A DNA stretch of 64,000 nucleotides, taken from positions 62,001 through 126,000 of the forward strand of contig JAGVMP010000009.1 in assembly GCA_020053735.1 (NCBI GenBank), read 5' to 3'. Each line of letters opens with the position of its first letter. Positions within the stretch are counted from its first letter, which is position 1. The stretch comes from Pseudomonadota bacterium. Lineage in GTDB: Bacteria; Pseudomonadota; Gammaproteobacteria; Burkholderiales; Methylophilaceae. Shown piece by piece: positions 46,835 through 57,300 of this stretch. A program made the translations under genes and the position numbers. Below the pieces are notes generated by a model, which did no database searches, had not been told where the DNA came from, and was given only the letters and a program-made list of their open reading frames with translations.

Positions 46835-47962
46835 ATGCCCCAAACACAAATGCAAAGCAATACCGAAAACCCAGCAAATATTATGCTAAGCATTCCTATG
46901 AGCATGGGCGGGCAGCGCTTAGACGTGGCTTTGCAACAGCTTCTACCTGAACATTCACGCAGCCGCTTGCAAGCTTGGATTAAAGCGGGTTTGGTGACTT
47001 TGGATGGTGAGGCGGATACTAAACAAATCACTGCCAAAACCAAGCTGTGGGGTGGCGAGCTGGTGACAATTAATCCGCCAGAGAACGCTCAAGACAATGC
47101 CTTTAAGCCAGAAAACATCCCACTGGATATTGTGTTTGAGGATGACAGCATTTTGGTGATTAATAAGCCCGCTGGCTTGGTGGTGCACCCAGCGGCTGGC
47201 AATTGGAGCGGTACGCTGTTGAACGCATTATTGCATCACGCGCCGCAGCTGAATGATGTGCCACGTGCAGGCATTGTGCATCGGCTGGATAAAGATACCA
47301 GTGGCTTGCTGGTGGTAGCGAAAACGTTGGAAGCACAAACGAGCTTGGTGCGGCAGTTGCAAGCGCGCACAGTAAAACGCGAGTACAGAGCAATTGTTTG
47401 GGGCCAATTGTGGCGCAACGGCACCATTAATCAGCCAATTGGTCGCCACAGTCATGCACGTACAAAAATGGCTATTTCACGCACAGGTAAGCTCGCCGTT
47501 ACCCATTATGAGGTGCTAGAACGTTTTGGCGTACATACTTATTTGCGTTGCCAGTTGGAAACAGGCCGCACCCATCAAATTCGGGTGCACATGCAGTTTT
47601 TAAAAGCGCCCATGTTGGGCGATCCTGTGTATGGTATCGGTAATATTATTCCGCATAAATTGATGACACAAACCTTACGCGATGCGGTCTCTGGCTTTAA
47701 TCGGCAAGCGTTGCATGCAGTGAAGTTAGGTTTAATCCATCCTAAAACCAACGAGTTTATGGAATGGCAAATTGAGTTAGCCGATGATATGAAAGCCTTG
47801 TTAGAAGCCATGCGCCATGAAGATGTGCCAACTGATGAAGAGCCTTTTGATTTTGCGGTGGATGAAAATGGCTTGTATGTAGGTGACGACCATGGCGATT
47901 TTGATTTAGATGGCGACGACGAGGACTTTGAGGATGAGTTGCTAGATGACGACGAACCTTGA
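46835..47962 (+). CDS. rluD: 23S rRNA pseudouridine synthase RluD
   Basis: Makes pseudouridines in helix 69 of 23S rRNA. N-terminal S4 domain (about 27-90, GQRLDVALQQLLPEHSRSRLQAWI), catalytic motif HRLDKDTSGLLV near 149-160, and GRTHQIRVH. The 375 residues include a C-terminal tail of about 45 that is almost all Asp/Glu at the end (DGDDEDFEDELLDDDEP), not found in E. coli RluD. Its stop lies 17 nt inside pgeF. Confidence 0.95.
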   Translation: MPQTQMQSNTENPANIMLSIPMSMGGQRLDVALQQLLPEHSRSRLQAWIKAGLVTLDGEADTKQITAKTKLWGGELVTINPPENAQDNAFKPENIPLDIVFEDDSILVINKPAGLVVHPAAGNWSGTLLNALLHHAPQLNDVPRAGIVHRLDKDTSGLLVVAKTLEAQTSLVRQLQARTVKREYRAIVWGQLWRNGTINQPIGRHSHARTKMAISRTGKLAVTHYEVLERFGVHTYLRCQLETGRTHQIRVHMQFLKAPMLGDPVYGIGNIIPHKLMTQTLRDAVSGFNRQALHAVKLGLIHPKTNEFMEWQIELADDMKALLEAMRHEDVPTDEEPFDFAVDENGLYVGDDHGDFDLDGDDEDFEDELLDDDEP

Positions 47963-48731
47963 TTTAATTATTCCAAATTGGCCAGCACCAGCAAATGTGC
48001 ATGCTTTGCAGACCACGCGAAATTTTACAGGTAGCAATAAGGGTTATAGTGCAGCACCTTATAACAGCTTAAATTTTGGCAGCCATGTCAAAGATAACCC
48101 GATGCATGTTGCGCAAAACCGCCAATTGCTGAGTCAATTTTTACCTAGTGAACCAGTCTGGCTAAATCAAGTGCATGGCATTGAGGTGGTTGATGCCGCT
48201 AATACGAGCTGTGCGCCAGATGCTGATGCGAGTTTTTCCACCCAAAAAAATGTGGTGTGCGTGACTATGACCGCCGATTGCTTACCCGTGCTGCTGTGCG
48301 AGAAAGCAGGTAGCGTGGTGGCTGCAGTGCATGCGGGTTGGCGTGGGCTATGTGATGGTGTGCTGGAAGCCGCTGTTAATAAAATTATTGGCCATAAGCT
48401 CTGCAGAGCAGCACAAATAAAGCCTGCCGATTTAATGGCTTGGCTTGGCCCTGCCATTGGCCCGAAGGCGTTTGAAGTAGGTGCAGAAGTACGTGCGCAA
48501 TTTGTGGAAAAAGATAAAATCGCGGTCAGTGCATTTAATGTGCAGAATAGTAAATTCTTAGCCAATATTTACCTTTTGGCTACCCAGCGCTTAAATAATG
48601 TGGGCGTTACTAGTATTTATGGCGGCGGGCATGATGAAGATTTTTGTACGTTTACTGATGAAGAGCGCTTTTTTTCTTATCGTCGCGATGGCGACACAGG
48701 GCGCATGGCAACGCTCATTTGGTTAGCTTGA
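47946..48731 (+). CDS. pgeF: purine nucleoside phosphorylase / peptidoglycan editing factor (YfiH, PgeF)
   Basis: 261 residues of the multicopper-polyphenol oxidase-like fold: VWLNQVHGIEVVD, MTADCLPVLLCEKAGSVVAAVHAGWRGL with the zinc-binding Cys/His, and FCTFTDEERFFSYRRDGDTGRMATLIWL at the end. Members cleave purine nucleosides and remove mis-added amino acids from peptidoglycan precursors. Overlap with rluD shows coupling. Confidence 0.95.
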   Translation: MTTNLDLIIPNWPAPANVHALQTTRNFTGSNKGYSAAPYNSLNFGSHVKDNPMHVAQNRQLLSQFLPSEPVWLNQVHGIEVVDAANTSCAPDADASFSTQKNVVCVTMTADCLPVLLCEKAGSVVAAVHAGWRGLCDGVLEAAVNKIIGHKLCRAAQIKPADLMAWLGPAIGPKAFEVGAEVRAQFVEKDKIAVSAFNVQNSKFLANIYLLATQRLNNVGVTSIYGGGHDEDFCTFTDEERFFSYRRDGDTGRMATLIWLA

Positions 48732-48764
48732 CTAGACCAAGCTTAAATTCAGGCTTAATTAGTT

Positions 48765-48770
48765 TATAAT
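48765..48770 (+). promoter_or_regulatory. -10-like element of the ZIP transporter gene
   Basis: TATAAT followed by GCGC, 28 nt before the ATG; -35 weak. Confidence 0.5.
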
Positions 48771-48798
48771 GCGCATCCTTTCAAATACTTAGCACGGC

Positions 48799-49698
48799 AT
48801 GAACCTTCCCGAATTTTCTATACTCACTTGGATTACGCTATTTAGCTTGCTAGGTGGCGTGCTCAGCGTAGCAGGCGCGGCATTGGTGTCGCTTAATGTT
48901 AGTCGCGCAGGCTTACCAGTGCTCATCAGCTATGCAATTGGTGCGATGTTGGGTGCGGTATTCTTAGAGATTCTGCCTGAGGCAATTGAACACGCCAGTA
49001 GCGTGCAAGCAGTAACGGGTACTGTGCTAATTGGCATATTGTTATTTTTTGCCTTAGAAAAGCTGGTGATATGGCGCCATTGTCACGGCGACCATTGCGA
49101 AGTGCACGCACCGCATGATGATGCACACTGCCCTGAAAACATAAGCCCTGAGAATGAAACTCATGCTGGTAACACTAAATTTAAACCAGTTTTAAAGCCG
49201 CAACCCAATATTTCTGCTAAACCTCAAGCTTATAGCCATGCGCATGATGATGGCAGAAGCGCTACCATGATTCTAATAGGCGATACTTTCCACAATTTTG
49301 TGGATGGCGTATTAATAGCATCGGCATTTATGGTGGATATAAAAGTGGGTATTGTGACGGCGCTGGCGATTATCGCGCACGAAATTCCGCAAGAAGTAGG
49401 CGACTTTCTAATTTTGCTGCACTCGGGCTACAGCAAACAAAAAGCGCTCTGGTTTAACTTGGGTAGCAGCCTGGCCACTTTGCTGGGCGCGGTGTTGGCT
49501 TATTATTTCTTGCAGCAAGCAACTGGTGCAATTCCTTATATTCTAGCTTTGGCCGCCGCGAGTTTGCTGTATGTGGCAGTCGCCGATTTAATCCCCAGTT
49601 TGCACAAGCGCACCGAACTCAGCGCCACCATTTCGCAACTTAGCTTAATTGGCTCAGGCGTGGCGACGGTGTGGCTAGTCGGCGTTTGGTTACATTAA
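48799..49698 (+). CDS. ZIP family metal transporter
   Basis: 299 residues with seven or eight membrane helices. The His/Asp/Cys-rich cytoplasmic loop (HCHGDHCEVHAPHDDAHC, about 94-111) can bind zinc. Helix motifs HNFVDGVLIASAF and HEIPQEVGDFLILL are the ZIP metal pathway. It likely imports zinc or another divalent metal; no regulator site was recognised. Confidence 0.94.
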   Translation: MNLPEFSILTWITLFSLLGGVLSVAGAALVSLNVSRAGLPVLISYAIGAMLGAVFLEILPEAIEHASSVQAVTGTVLIGILLFFALEKLVIWRHCHGDHCEVHAPHDDAHCPENISPENETHAGNTKFKPVLKPQPNISAKPQAYSHAHDDGRSATMILIGDTFHNFVDGVLIASAFMVDIKVGIVTALAIIAHEIPQEVGDFLILLHSGYSKQKALWFNLGSSLATLLGAVLAYYFLQQATGAIPYILALAAASLLYVAVADLIPSLHKRTELSATISQLSLIGSGVATVWLVGVWLH

Positions 49699-49724
49699 TT
49701 TAGTAGGCAATATCAGTAGGTTCT

Positions 49725-51113
49725 ATGAAAACTTCAACACCATCCAACTTAACCCAATCCAATATCAAATCTAGCCCAAAATTTACAGTACCTAAAGTCG
49801 GCTTCGTATCGCTCGGCTGCCCCAAAGCGGGCAGTGATGCTGAGCGTATTCTTACGCAGTTGCGTGCAGAAGGTTATGAAATCAGCGCAAGTTATGAAGA
49901 TTCTGATTTGGTGGTGGTAAATACCTGCGGCTTTATTGATTCTGCCGTGCAAGAGTCGCTGGATGCGATTGGTGAGGCCATTCACAAAAATGGCAAAGTG
50001 ATCGTCACGGGTTGTTTAGGCGCCAAAAAAGGCGTAATAGAGGCCGCGCATCCCAGTGTTTTGGCTGTAACTGGCCCACACGCGTTAGAAGAAGTGATGA
50101 CGCATGTGCATGCCAATTTGCCTAAATTGCACGAGCCGTTCATTGACTTGGTGCCGCCGCAAGGCATCCGTTTAACACCTAGCCATTATGCGTACTTGAA
50201 GATTTCAGAAGGATGTAATCACCGCTGCAGCTTTTGCATTATTCCCAGCATGCGTGGCGATTTAATCAGCCGCCCAATTGGTGAAGTGTTAAATGAGGCA
50301 GAAAATTTGGTGAATGCAGGCGTTTCAGAGATTTTAGTCATTTCGCAAGATACCTCGGCGTATGGCGTAGATGTGAAATACCGCCCCGGCTTTTGGAACG
50401 GTCGCCCTGTCAAAACACGTATGACCGAGCTGTGCCAAAGCTTGAGCGAGCTTGGGGTTTGGACGCGCCTGCATTATGTTTACCCATACCCGCATGTGGA
50501 TGAAGTGATTCCACTTATGGCAGATGGTCTGATTTTGCCGTATTTGGATGTACCGTTTCAGCACGCTAGTCCTAGAATCTTAAAAGCCATGAAACGCCCG
50601 GCGCATGCCGAAAATAATTTGGCGCGTATTAAAGCTTGGCGCGAAATCTGCCCAGATATCACCGTGCGCAGTACGTTTATTGCAGGTTTTCCGGGTGAGA
50701 CGGAAGACGATTTTCAAATGTTGCTGGATTTTATGGAAGAAGCCCAGTTAGATAGGGTAGGCTGCTTTGCTTACAGCGCAGTCGATGGCGCAAAAGCGAA
50801 TGAATTGCCAGACCATGTGCCAGAAGAAGTGAAACAAGAACGCTTAAGCCGTTTTATGGCGGTGCAAGAGCGCATTAGTGCGGCCAAATTACACAACAAA
50901 ATCGGTAGCATGCAAACCGTATTGGTGGATGAAATTGTGCAAGATGCTGAAGGCAATATTGAAGCGATTGGACGCACGAAAGCCGATGCGCCAGAGATTG
51001 ATGGCGCAGTGTACATGGAAGATGCAGAAGGTTTAACGCCTGGGGATTTTGTAGAAGTGGAGATTTATAGCGCAGATGGGCATGATTTAAGGGGTGGGCC
51101 ACCGAGAGGTTAA
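49725..51113 (+). CDS. rimO: ribosomal protein S12 methylthiotransferase RimO
   Basis: Radical SAM enzyme adding a methylthio group to Asp88 of S12. 462 residues: MTTase N-domain with cysteines in [15 protein letters not shown] and GCLGAK (first cluster), radical SAM motif [17 protein letters not shown], and a C-terminal TRAM domain. The first 20 residues are a poorly conserved Ser/Thr/Asn-rich extension. Confidence 0.96.
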   Translation: MKTSTPSNLTQSNIKSSPKFTVPKVGFVSLGCPKAGSDAERILTQLRAEGYEISASYEDSDLVVVNTCGFIDSAVQESLDAIGEAIHKNGKVIVTGCLGAKKGVIEAAHPSVLAVTGPHALEEVMTHVHANLPKLHEPFIDLVPPQGIRLTPSHYAYLKISEGCNHRCSFCIIPSMRGDLISRPIGEVLNEAENLVNAGVSEILVISQDTSAYGVDVKYRPGFWNGRPVKTRMTELCQSLSELGVWTRLHYVYPYPHVDEVIPLMADGLILPYLDVPFQHASPRILKAMKRPAHAENNLARIKAWREICPDITVRSTFIAGFPGETEDDFQMLLDFMEEAQLDRVGCFAYSAVDGAKANELPDHVPEEVKQERLSRFMAVQERISAAKLHNKIGSMQTVLVDEIVQDAEGNIEAIGRTKADAPEIDGAVYMEDAEGLTPGDFVEVEIYSADGHDLRGGPPRG

Positions 51114-51117
51114 GAAT

Positions 51118-51525
51118 ATGCGCGACGAATTGTACATATTAGAACTTTGTGACGAAGCCTTAAAGCGTAAAGCTTCACGTCAACACCGCTTTGATTTTTT
51201 GCGTGGTGACACAGGTAGAAAATTACCTGTTGATGCTTACTATGATGACTTAAAGCTCGTTATTGAATATCGAGAGCGCCAGCATTTGGAATCGATTGTA
51301 TTGTTTGATAAGCGCATGACCGTTAGCGGTGTTTCTCGCGGCGAGCAAAGAGCAAAATATGATGAGTTTCGTCGTCAGGAAATTCCCAAAAAAGGTTTGT
51401 ATCTTGTTGAACTTAGCTATTCAGATTTTGCACACGGTTCGAATAAGCGGCTAAAACAAAATAAGCAAGACGACATTCTTATTATCAAAGAAAAACTGCA
51501 AAACTATATTAGTTCATATGCGTAG
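51118..51525 (+). CDS. hypothetical protein, possible PD-(D/E)XK nuclease-like fold
   Basis: ATG at 51118, 4 nt after the rimO stop, with GAGAGG about 12 nt upstream, gives 135 residues. Conserved-looking blocks are HRFDFLRGD, LPVDAYYDDLKLVIEYRERQH and ELSYSDF. The D...E-x-R arrangement in the second block looks like a PD-(D/E)XK active site (with R for K), so it may cut DNA or RNA. This is an inference from one motif only. Confidence 0.7.
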   Translation: MRDELYILELCDEALKRKASRQHRFDFLRGDTGRKLPVDAYYDDLKLVIEYRERQHLESIVLFDKRMTVSGVSRGEQRAKYDEFRRQEIPKKGLYLVELSYSDFAHGSNKRLKQNKQDDILIIKEKLQNYISSYA

Positions 51526-51585
51526 GGCACAATAACTGAAAGGCATTGCGCCACATATAACTTGTCGCTCTCGCGCGACCAGCGA

Positions 51586-51619
51586 GTTTCTTTCTTTTGC
51601 TTAGCCAAAAGAAAGAAAC
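51586..51619. repeat. perfect 14-bp hairpin at the start of the intergenic element
   Basis: GTTTCTTTCTTTTG, loop CTTAGC, CAAAAGAAAGAAAC. This type of hairpin is familiar next to the palindromic element that follows. Confidence 0.85.
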
Positions 51620-51630
51620 CAAAGAAAAGG

Positions 51631-51765
51631 CTACCCCGTTGCCGCTTCATCCTTCGGTCTTAGCGCCGCATCTGCGTGGTGACTGCGGAACTCGGATTTT
51701 CAATCCTCAAACAGTCCTCGTCACCTAGCATCTGCCGCTCAAGCCGAAGGCGCGGCAAAGGGTAG
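51631..51765. repeat. MITE-like imperfect palindrome
   Basis: Arms 51631-51683 and 51720-51765 are inverted imperfect copies: CTACCC...GCCGC...CCTTCGG...CATCTGC...GTGAC on the left against the reverse complement on the right, around a centre of about 36 nt. No reading frame of note. Together with the hairpin upstream it fills most of the 360-nt gap between the nuclease-like gene and the next gene. Confidence 0.75.
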
Positions 51766-51808
51766 ATCAAAGCCAAAACCACGAATGCTGGAACGAGTGG
51801 AAAATAGC

Positions 51809-51843
51809 GCTCTGCAAGCCAATATCCATGCGGGTTACAAGGC
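51809..51843 (-). repeat. dispersed 35-nt repeat, copy 5 (inverted)
   Basis: On the plus strand it begins GCTCTGCAAGCC and ends TTACAAGGC; the reverse complement aligns with the other copies. Confidence 0.75.
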
Positions 51844-51887
51844 GGGTGTTTTGAAGAGGTTGGTTTAAACTAGACTTTAAAGCTAAA

Positions 51888-52256
51888 CTAGCCAAATAAA
51901 TCTACTAGTACAGGCGCTGGTCGCTCGCTATCTGCACGCGCTTCTAAAAAATCGAAGGTAAGTGGACAGCGCGTTGGTTTTTTAGCGGCTTTACGCTTTT
52001 TTAGAGTGCTTGCAGTCAAGTCAATGTAAGGTGTTTGGCTAATCAAGAGATAACCAGAACTGATTAATTTTTGCGCGGTGGTTTCAAACAAACTGAGCAG
52101 ATTGTCAATATTCTGCAGCGTGACTACTTCTTGGCTAGGATCGGCTTTGGTGCCTTTGGGTTTGGATATTTTAAGCACGTTGTACATCACAAATTTGCTG
52201 GATGTCTGTTTGCCGTAAATTTCGCCTGTTTGCACTTTCATCATCTGATCTTTCAC
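51888..52256 (-). CDS. hypothetical protein (122 residues)
   Basis: GTG at 52256 has TTTAGGAG 8-15 nt upstream, so it is preferred over the ATGs at 52244 and 52241. No signal peptide. Polar, with DNLLSLFETTAQKLISSGYLLISQTPYIDL in the middle, a basic patch (STLKKRKAAKKPTRCP) and an acidic, Pro-rich end. No family recognised. It shares the strand with tetR, 65 nt downstream of it. Confidence 0.65.
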   Translation of the reverse strand: MKDQMMKVQTGEIYGKQTSSKFVMYNVLKISKPKGTKADPSQEVVTLQNIDNLLSLFETTAQKLISSGYLLISQTPYIDLTASTLKKRKAAKKPTRCPLTFDFLEARADSERPAPVLVDLFG

Positions 52257-52321
52257 TTAGCGACTCCTAAAGTGTTTTATCGATAATATCGCCTTTGTGA
52301 TTGATTTACAATAGGTTTATC

Positions 52322-52942
52322 CTATTTTCTGCGTAAATTGATATGCGATTGAATCAATTGTTTAGCTTGATGACGAAAGCGGCTACCATCGGCATCTTTT
52401 ACCCACATATGTAGCAAGCCACTAAAAAACAAATGCGTATCAAGTGCTAGTGCATGCGGTGTAAGAATTGTGGTTAGCAGATTTTGTGCTTGCGCGCGCT
52501 CGTAAGCAAGTTGAATTTTTTCAGTGATATCAGAACAGTTGTTTAAAATTTGCTGTAATACGGTGGCAAACTCATCTACATACTCACATTTAATCATCAT
52601 AATTTCATAAATTTGACGCATTTCAATGTTTTCATTGAGCTCATTAATGGTGTCGCTCAAACTATTTTCAATTTGGGTCAGTGGGTCTATGTCGTCAGTT
52701 TGTATGGCGAGTGTGTCGTACATGCGGTCGATTAATGGTAAAAATGCGCGATCACGTAAAGCATAGAAGATTTCGGTTTTATTTTTAAAGTGCCAGTAAA
52801 CTGCACCACGCGTCACTTCTGCTTCAGTGGCAATATGTTCAAGCGTGGAGCGGCTAACGCCACGGGTTAAAAATACCGTTCTAGCGGCGTCAATAATGCG
52901 TTGCCTAGTGAGCTCCGCGTCTTCTTTCGTTTTTCTGACCAT
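52322..52942 (-). CDS. TetR family repressor of the RND efflux operon (AcrR/TtgR-like)
   Basis: 206 residues: N-terminal TetR HTH (about 13-60, RIIDAARTVFLTRGVSRSTLEHIATEAEVTRGAVYWHFKNKTEIF) and an all-helical ligand domain. The HTH is close to AcrR/TtgR/MtrR. It is divergent from the adjacent efflux operon and an AcrR-like operator lies between, so repression of that operon and of itself is likely. The inducer is unknown. Confidence 0.93.
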   Translation of the reverse strand: MVRKTKEDAELTRQRIIDAARTVFLTRGVSRSTLEHIATEAEVTRGAVYWHFKNKTEIFYALRDRAFLPLIDRMYDTLAIQTDDIDPLTQIENSLSDTINELNENIEMRQIYEIMMIKCEYVDEFATVLQQILNNCSDITEKIQLAYERAQAQNLLTTILTPHALALDTHLFFSGLLHMWVKDADGSRFRHQAKQLIQSHINLRRK

Positions 52943-53007
52943 AATTTATTGCACTTTATATTAATTGATATTAATTACTAATTTTAATGATAACCGTTAA
53001 AAAATTG

Positions 53008-53035
53008 TTTACATACATTCTTGTTTGTATATAAT
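53008..53035 (+). promoter_or_regulatory. efflux operon promoter with overlapping AcrR-like operator
   Basis: -35 TTTACA (53008-53013), 16 nt, -10 TATAAT (53030-53035). Between and over them is TACATACATTCTTGTTTGTA (53010-53029), an imperfect palindrome close to the known AcrR site. A repressor here would block the polymerase directly. Confidence 0.75.
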
Positions 53036-53102
53036 ATACACCAATTACTATGATAAATAAACTATTTATCATCAAAAAAACTAACTTAACAGGGTCACCA
53101 TC

Positions 53103-54332
53103 ATGTACTTTTTGCCGCAACATCGTCACTTTAAGAAATTAAACAGTAAAAAATTAAGTAGTAAAAAAATAAACGGTTCATTTTCAGCAGTGCTTGCGTC
53201 AATATTTGTTGCTGCTATTTTGACCGCGTGCGGTAAAAAAGAAGACGCTGCGCCACCAGCACCTGCCGCCATGCCTGCAAGCTATATTGCCGTAGCGCCA
53301 ACATCAGTGCCGATGAGTGTAGAAGCAGTTGCGCAAACTGAGGGTGCAAAAGAGGTAGAAGTAAGACCTCGCGTCGGCGGCATTATTCTTAAAAAAATGT
53401 TTGAAGAAGGGGAGCCTGTAAAAGCAGGGCAAACGCTTTTTCTCATTGACCCAGTGCCGTTTCAAATTGCACTCAACCAAGCCAAAGCACAAGCGGCTGG
53501 CCAAAGCGCACGGATTACGCAAACCTCTCGCGAATCTAATCGCTTAAAAGAATTGCTGGCAACGCAATCGGTGAGCCAACGTGAATACGATAATGCGACT
53601 TCGGATGAGAGTATTTCGCAGGCGGAGATGATGCAAGCGCAGGCCAATATCAAAGAGGCTGAACTGAATCTTTCTTACACGCAAGTGACAGCGCCTGTAT
53701 CTGGTATTGCAGGACGTTTTCAATTTTCTGAAGGCGCTTTGGTGGCGGCAAATACCAGTTTGTTAACAACTATTGTTCAACTATCACCAATATGGGCACG
53801 TTTTAGTTTGTCTGAATCAGAGGTTGCAAGTTTAGGTGGGAACATTAATGCCAACAATGTGACTGATGTGACGCTAATATTGCCAGACGGTAGTGAATAC
53901 GGCCAAAAAGGTAAACTGAACTTTGCGGCCAATCAAATTAATCCGACACTGGGCACGCAAGAATTGCGCGCGACATTTAACAATGCAGATAAAACCTTAC
54001 TGCCAGGCCAGTTTGTGCGTGCGCGCGTAACGACAGGGTTGCAAGATGGCGTATTTTTGGTGCCGCAAACAGCGGTGTTAACGGGCGATCAAGGTAAATA
54101 TGTTTATGTGATTAATGCCAAAAATGAAGCAACAGTTCGACAAGTAACTGTTGGTGAATGGCGGGGTAAAGATTGGATTATATTAAAAGGCTTGAATGAA
54201 AACGATAAAGTCATTGTTGATAATTTAATCAAACTACGGCCAGGGGCTGTTGTTGCACCGCGTATTTCTGGTCAAGCGCCAGAAAAACAAGCATCAGCGA
54301 CCGTTCTAGCAGACAAGCCAGCCGTTCATTAA
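53103..54332 (+). CDS. RND efflux periplasmic adaptor (AcrA/MexA family)
   Basis: 409 residues: lipoprotein signal with lipobox ILTAC (Cys near 43), lipoyl halves (VRPRVGGIILKKMFEEGEPVKAGQTLF and LSYTQVTAPVSGIAGRFQFSEG patterns), helical hairpin between them, and a beta-barrel plus membrane-proximal domain. First gene of the tripartite pump. The N-terminus is unusually long and Lys/Ser-rich before the hydrophobic core, so a later start is conceivable. Confidence 0.95.
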   Translation: MYFLPQHRHFKKLNSKKLSSKKINGSFSAVLASIFVAAILTACGKKEDAAPPAPAAMPASYIAVAPTSVPMSVEAVAQTEGAKEVEVRPRVGGIILKKMFEEGEPVKAGQTLFLIDPVPFQIALNQAKAQAAGQSARITQTSRESNRLKELLATQSVSQREYDNATSDESISQAEMMQAQANIKEAELNLSYTQVTAPVSGIAGRFQFSEGALVAANTSLLTTIVQLSPIWARFSLSESEVASLGGNINANNVTDVTLILPDGSEYGQKGKLNFAANQINPTLGTQELRATFNNADKTLLPGQFVRARVTTGLQDGVFLVPQTAVLTGDQGKYVYVINAKNEATVRQVTVGEWRGKDWIILKGLNENDKVIVDNLIKLRPGAVVAPRISGQAPEKQASATVLADKPAVH

Positions 54333-54379
54333 GCCATCAACAGAAATTGGCCAATCCTTTCATTTAAGCAGACAAACCC

Positions 54380-57300
54380 ATGACCAAATTTTTTATTACA
54401 CGGCCTATTTTTGCCAGCGTTTTATCCATCATTATTGTCTTAGCTGGCTTGGCGGCTGCATTGAAGCTACCAATTGCACAATATCCGCAGATTGCGCCGC
54501 CAACTGTACTGATTACTGCAACCTATCCTGGTGCCAGTGCCGATACTTTATCTAAAACCGTAGCAACGCCAATCGAGGAGCAATTAAGCGGCGTTGAAGG
54601 CTTGTTATATTTTAACTCTAGTGCTGACTCCAGTGGCACATTGACGATTACGGCTACCTTTGAAGTGGGCACTGATGTGAATGAAGCCACATTTAACGTG
54701 AGTAACCGTGTGAATATTGCCTTGCCGCGCTTGCCGGATGAGGTACGTCGTACTGGTTTGGTGGTGCAAAAACGGTCTAATGACATTTTATTAGTGGTGA
54801 TGCTAACGGATAAAATGCGTAAATATGATCCACTTTATTTGAGTAATTACGGCACATTAAACGTGCTGGATGAGTTGAAACGAATTAAAGGTGTGGGCGA
54901 TGCCACTATTTTTGGTGCGCAAGATTACTCCATGCGCATTTGGTTACGCCCTGACCGTATGGCGCAGTTGGGTGTGACTACAACTGATATTGCCACGGCA
55001 ATTCAATCACAAAATGCGCAGTACGCAGCAGGTAAAATTGGTCAAGAACCATCACCAAGCTCGCAGCAGCTGGTGTATACCGTTACCGCTAAAGGGCGTT
55101 TAGTTGACCCAAGCGAGTTTGGTAACATTATTATTCGTGCTGAAGGACCGCGCGGTGTGCTGTATTTAAAAGATGTTGCGCGCATTGAGCTGGGTTCACA
55201 AAGTTATAACGTGCGTACTGCGTTAAACGGCTTGCCAGGTGTGGGTATTCCTATTTTCTTGCAAACTGGTGCAAATGCTCTGGATACTGCGCAAGCCATT
55301 AAAGAGAAGATGGCGGAGCTTAAACAGCGCTTCCCTGAGGGTGTGGATTGGGAAGTACCTTACGATACTAGTGACTTTGTTAAGTCTTCAATTGAAGAAG
55401 TGCTGATAACTCTGGGTGAAGCAATGTTGTTGGTTGTGCTCGTTGTTTTCGTGTTCTTGCAAAGCTGGCGTGCAACGCTAATCCCGTTAATTGCGGTACC
55501 GATTTCTTTAATTGGTACATTCGCAGGCTTGTGGATGTTCGGTTTTTCTATCAATACCTTAACACTCTTTGCAATGGTGCTTTCTATCGGGATTGTGGTG
55601 GATGACGCGATTGTGGTGCTGGAAAACGTTGAGCGACTGATGTCAGAAGAAAAATTATCGCCCATTAAAGCTGCTGTTAAATCTATGGAGCAAGTATCTG
55701 GTGCCGTAGTGGCGATTGTATTAGTGCTATGCGCGGTATTTGTGCCAGTGGCCTTCTTGGGTGGTATTGCGGGAGAGATGTATCGTCAATTTGCAGTAAC
55801 AGTGGCTGTAGCGGTGGTTATTTCAGGTGTTGTGGCATTAACACTGACGCCAGCATTGTGCGCAATTTTATTAAAGTCGGTACATGAAGAATCAGCATTT
55901 TTTAGACCGTTTAATCGTGGCTTTCTAAAATTAACCAACTTTTATGCGAAAACGGTTAGTTTAACCCTGCAGCATAAAATTATTGGTACGCTAGTTTTCG
56001 GCGCAATTATTGCGTTAGTAGTTGTTTTATTAAGGGTGGTGCCTAGCAGCTTTGTGCCGGCTGAAGACCAAGGTTATGTGATTTCTGCAGTGATTATGCC
56101 AGACGGTGCAACATTAGGTCGCACCACCAAGACTACTGAAGCTGTACGAGCTGAGATAGCAAAAGATCCTGCAGTTGCATTTGAATTTGCAGTATATGGG
56201 TTTGACTTAATTGGTGGCGGCAATAAAACCAGTGCTGCCACCATGTTCGTTCGAATGAAAGACTGGGCTGAACGAGAAACTACTGCTGAAGACATTGTCG
56301 GTAAGCTGTTCGGCATTGGTGCGCAACAGCCAGATGGGATGGCAATTGCCTTTAATCCACCTGCGATCCGAGGTTTAGGCAGCTCAGGTGGCTTTGAAGT
56401 TTATGTACAAAGCCGCAGTGATTCAGACCCGATGCGCTTATCTGTCGTGGTGAACAACTTTATGGATGCATTACGTAAAGAGTCTAATTTAACTGGTATA
56501 AATTCTTTTTTCCGCCCTACAGTGCCGCAGTTATTTGTTGAAGTAGATGAGGCAAAAGCCATTTCACAAGGGGTGCCAGTGGCGGATATTTATGCCACTT
56601 TACAAAGTACCATGGGCTCACTTTATGTGAATGACTTTAACAAGTCTGGTCGTACCTACCGTGTGCAATTGCAAGCTGAAGCCGAGTACCGCATGAAAGC
56701 AGAAGACCTAGGCAAAGTGTATGTGCGCTCTAATGCAGGACAAATGGTGCCACTTTCAGCCTTAAGCAAAGTCAGCAACATTGTGGGTGCTGAGCAGTTA
56801 GAGCGTTATAACGGCTTGCTTTCAGCCAAAGTATTAGGTGGCGGCGCAGCTGGCGTCAGTTCTGGCGATGCGATTGCCATGGTAGAGAAAATTGCAGCAG
56901 AAAACTTACCAGATGGCTATCAAATTGCTTGGACAGGCCAAGCCTACCAAGAAAAACGTACGGGTTCTGCCGCCATTTTTGCTTTTGGTTTCGCCATCAT
57001 TATGGTGTTCTTGATTTTAGCTGCCCAGTTTGAAACTTGGGCCTTACCGTTAGCCGTGATCATGGCGGTACCATTTGCTTTGGCGGGCGCTTTATTAGCT
57101 GTATTAATGCGTGGAATGCCGAATGATATTTACTTCCAAATTGGATTAATTACCTTAGTGGGATTGGCGGCGAAAAACGCGATTTTAATTGTGGAGTTTG
57201 CTAGCCAAAAAATGGAAGAGGGCATGCCTGTGGCGCAAGCAGCACTTGAGGCGGCAAGAATGCGCTTTAGGCCAATTGTGATGACCTCAATGGCGTTTGT

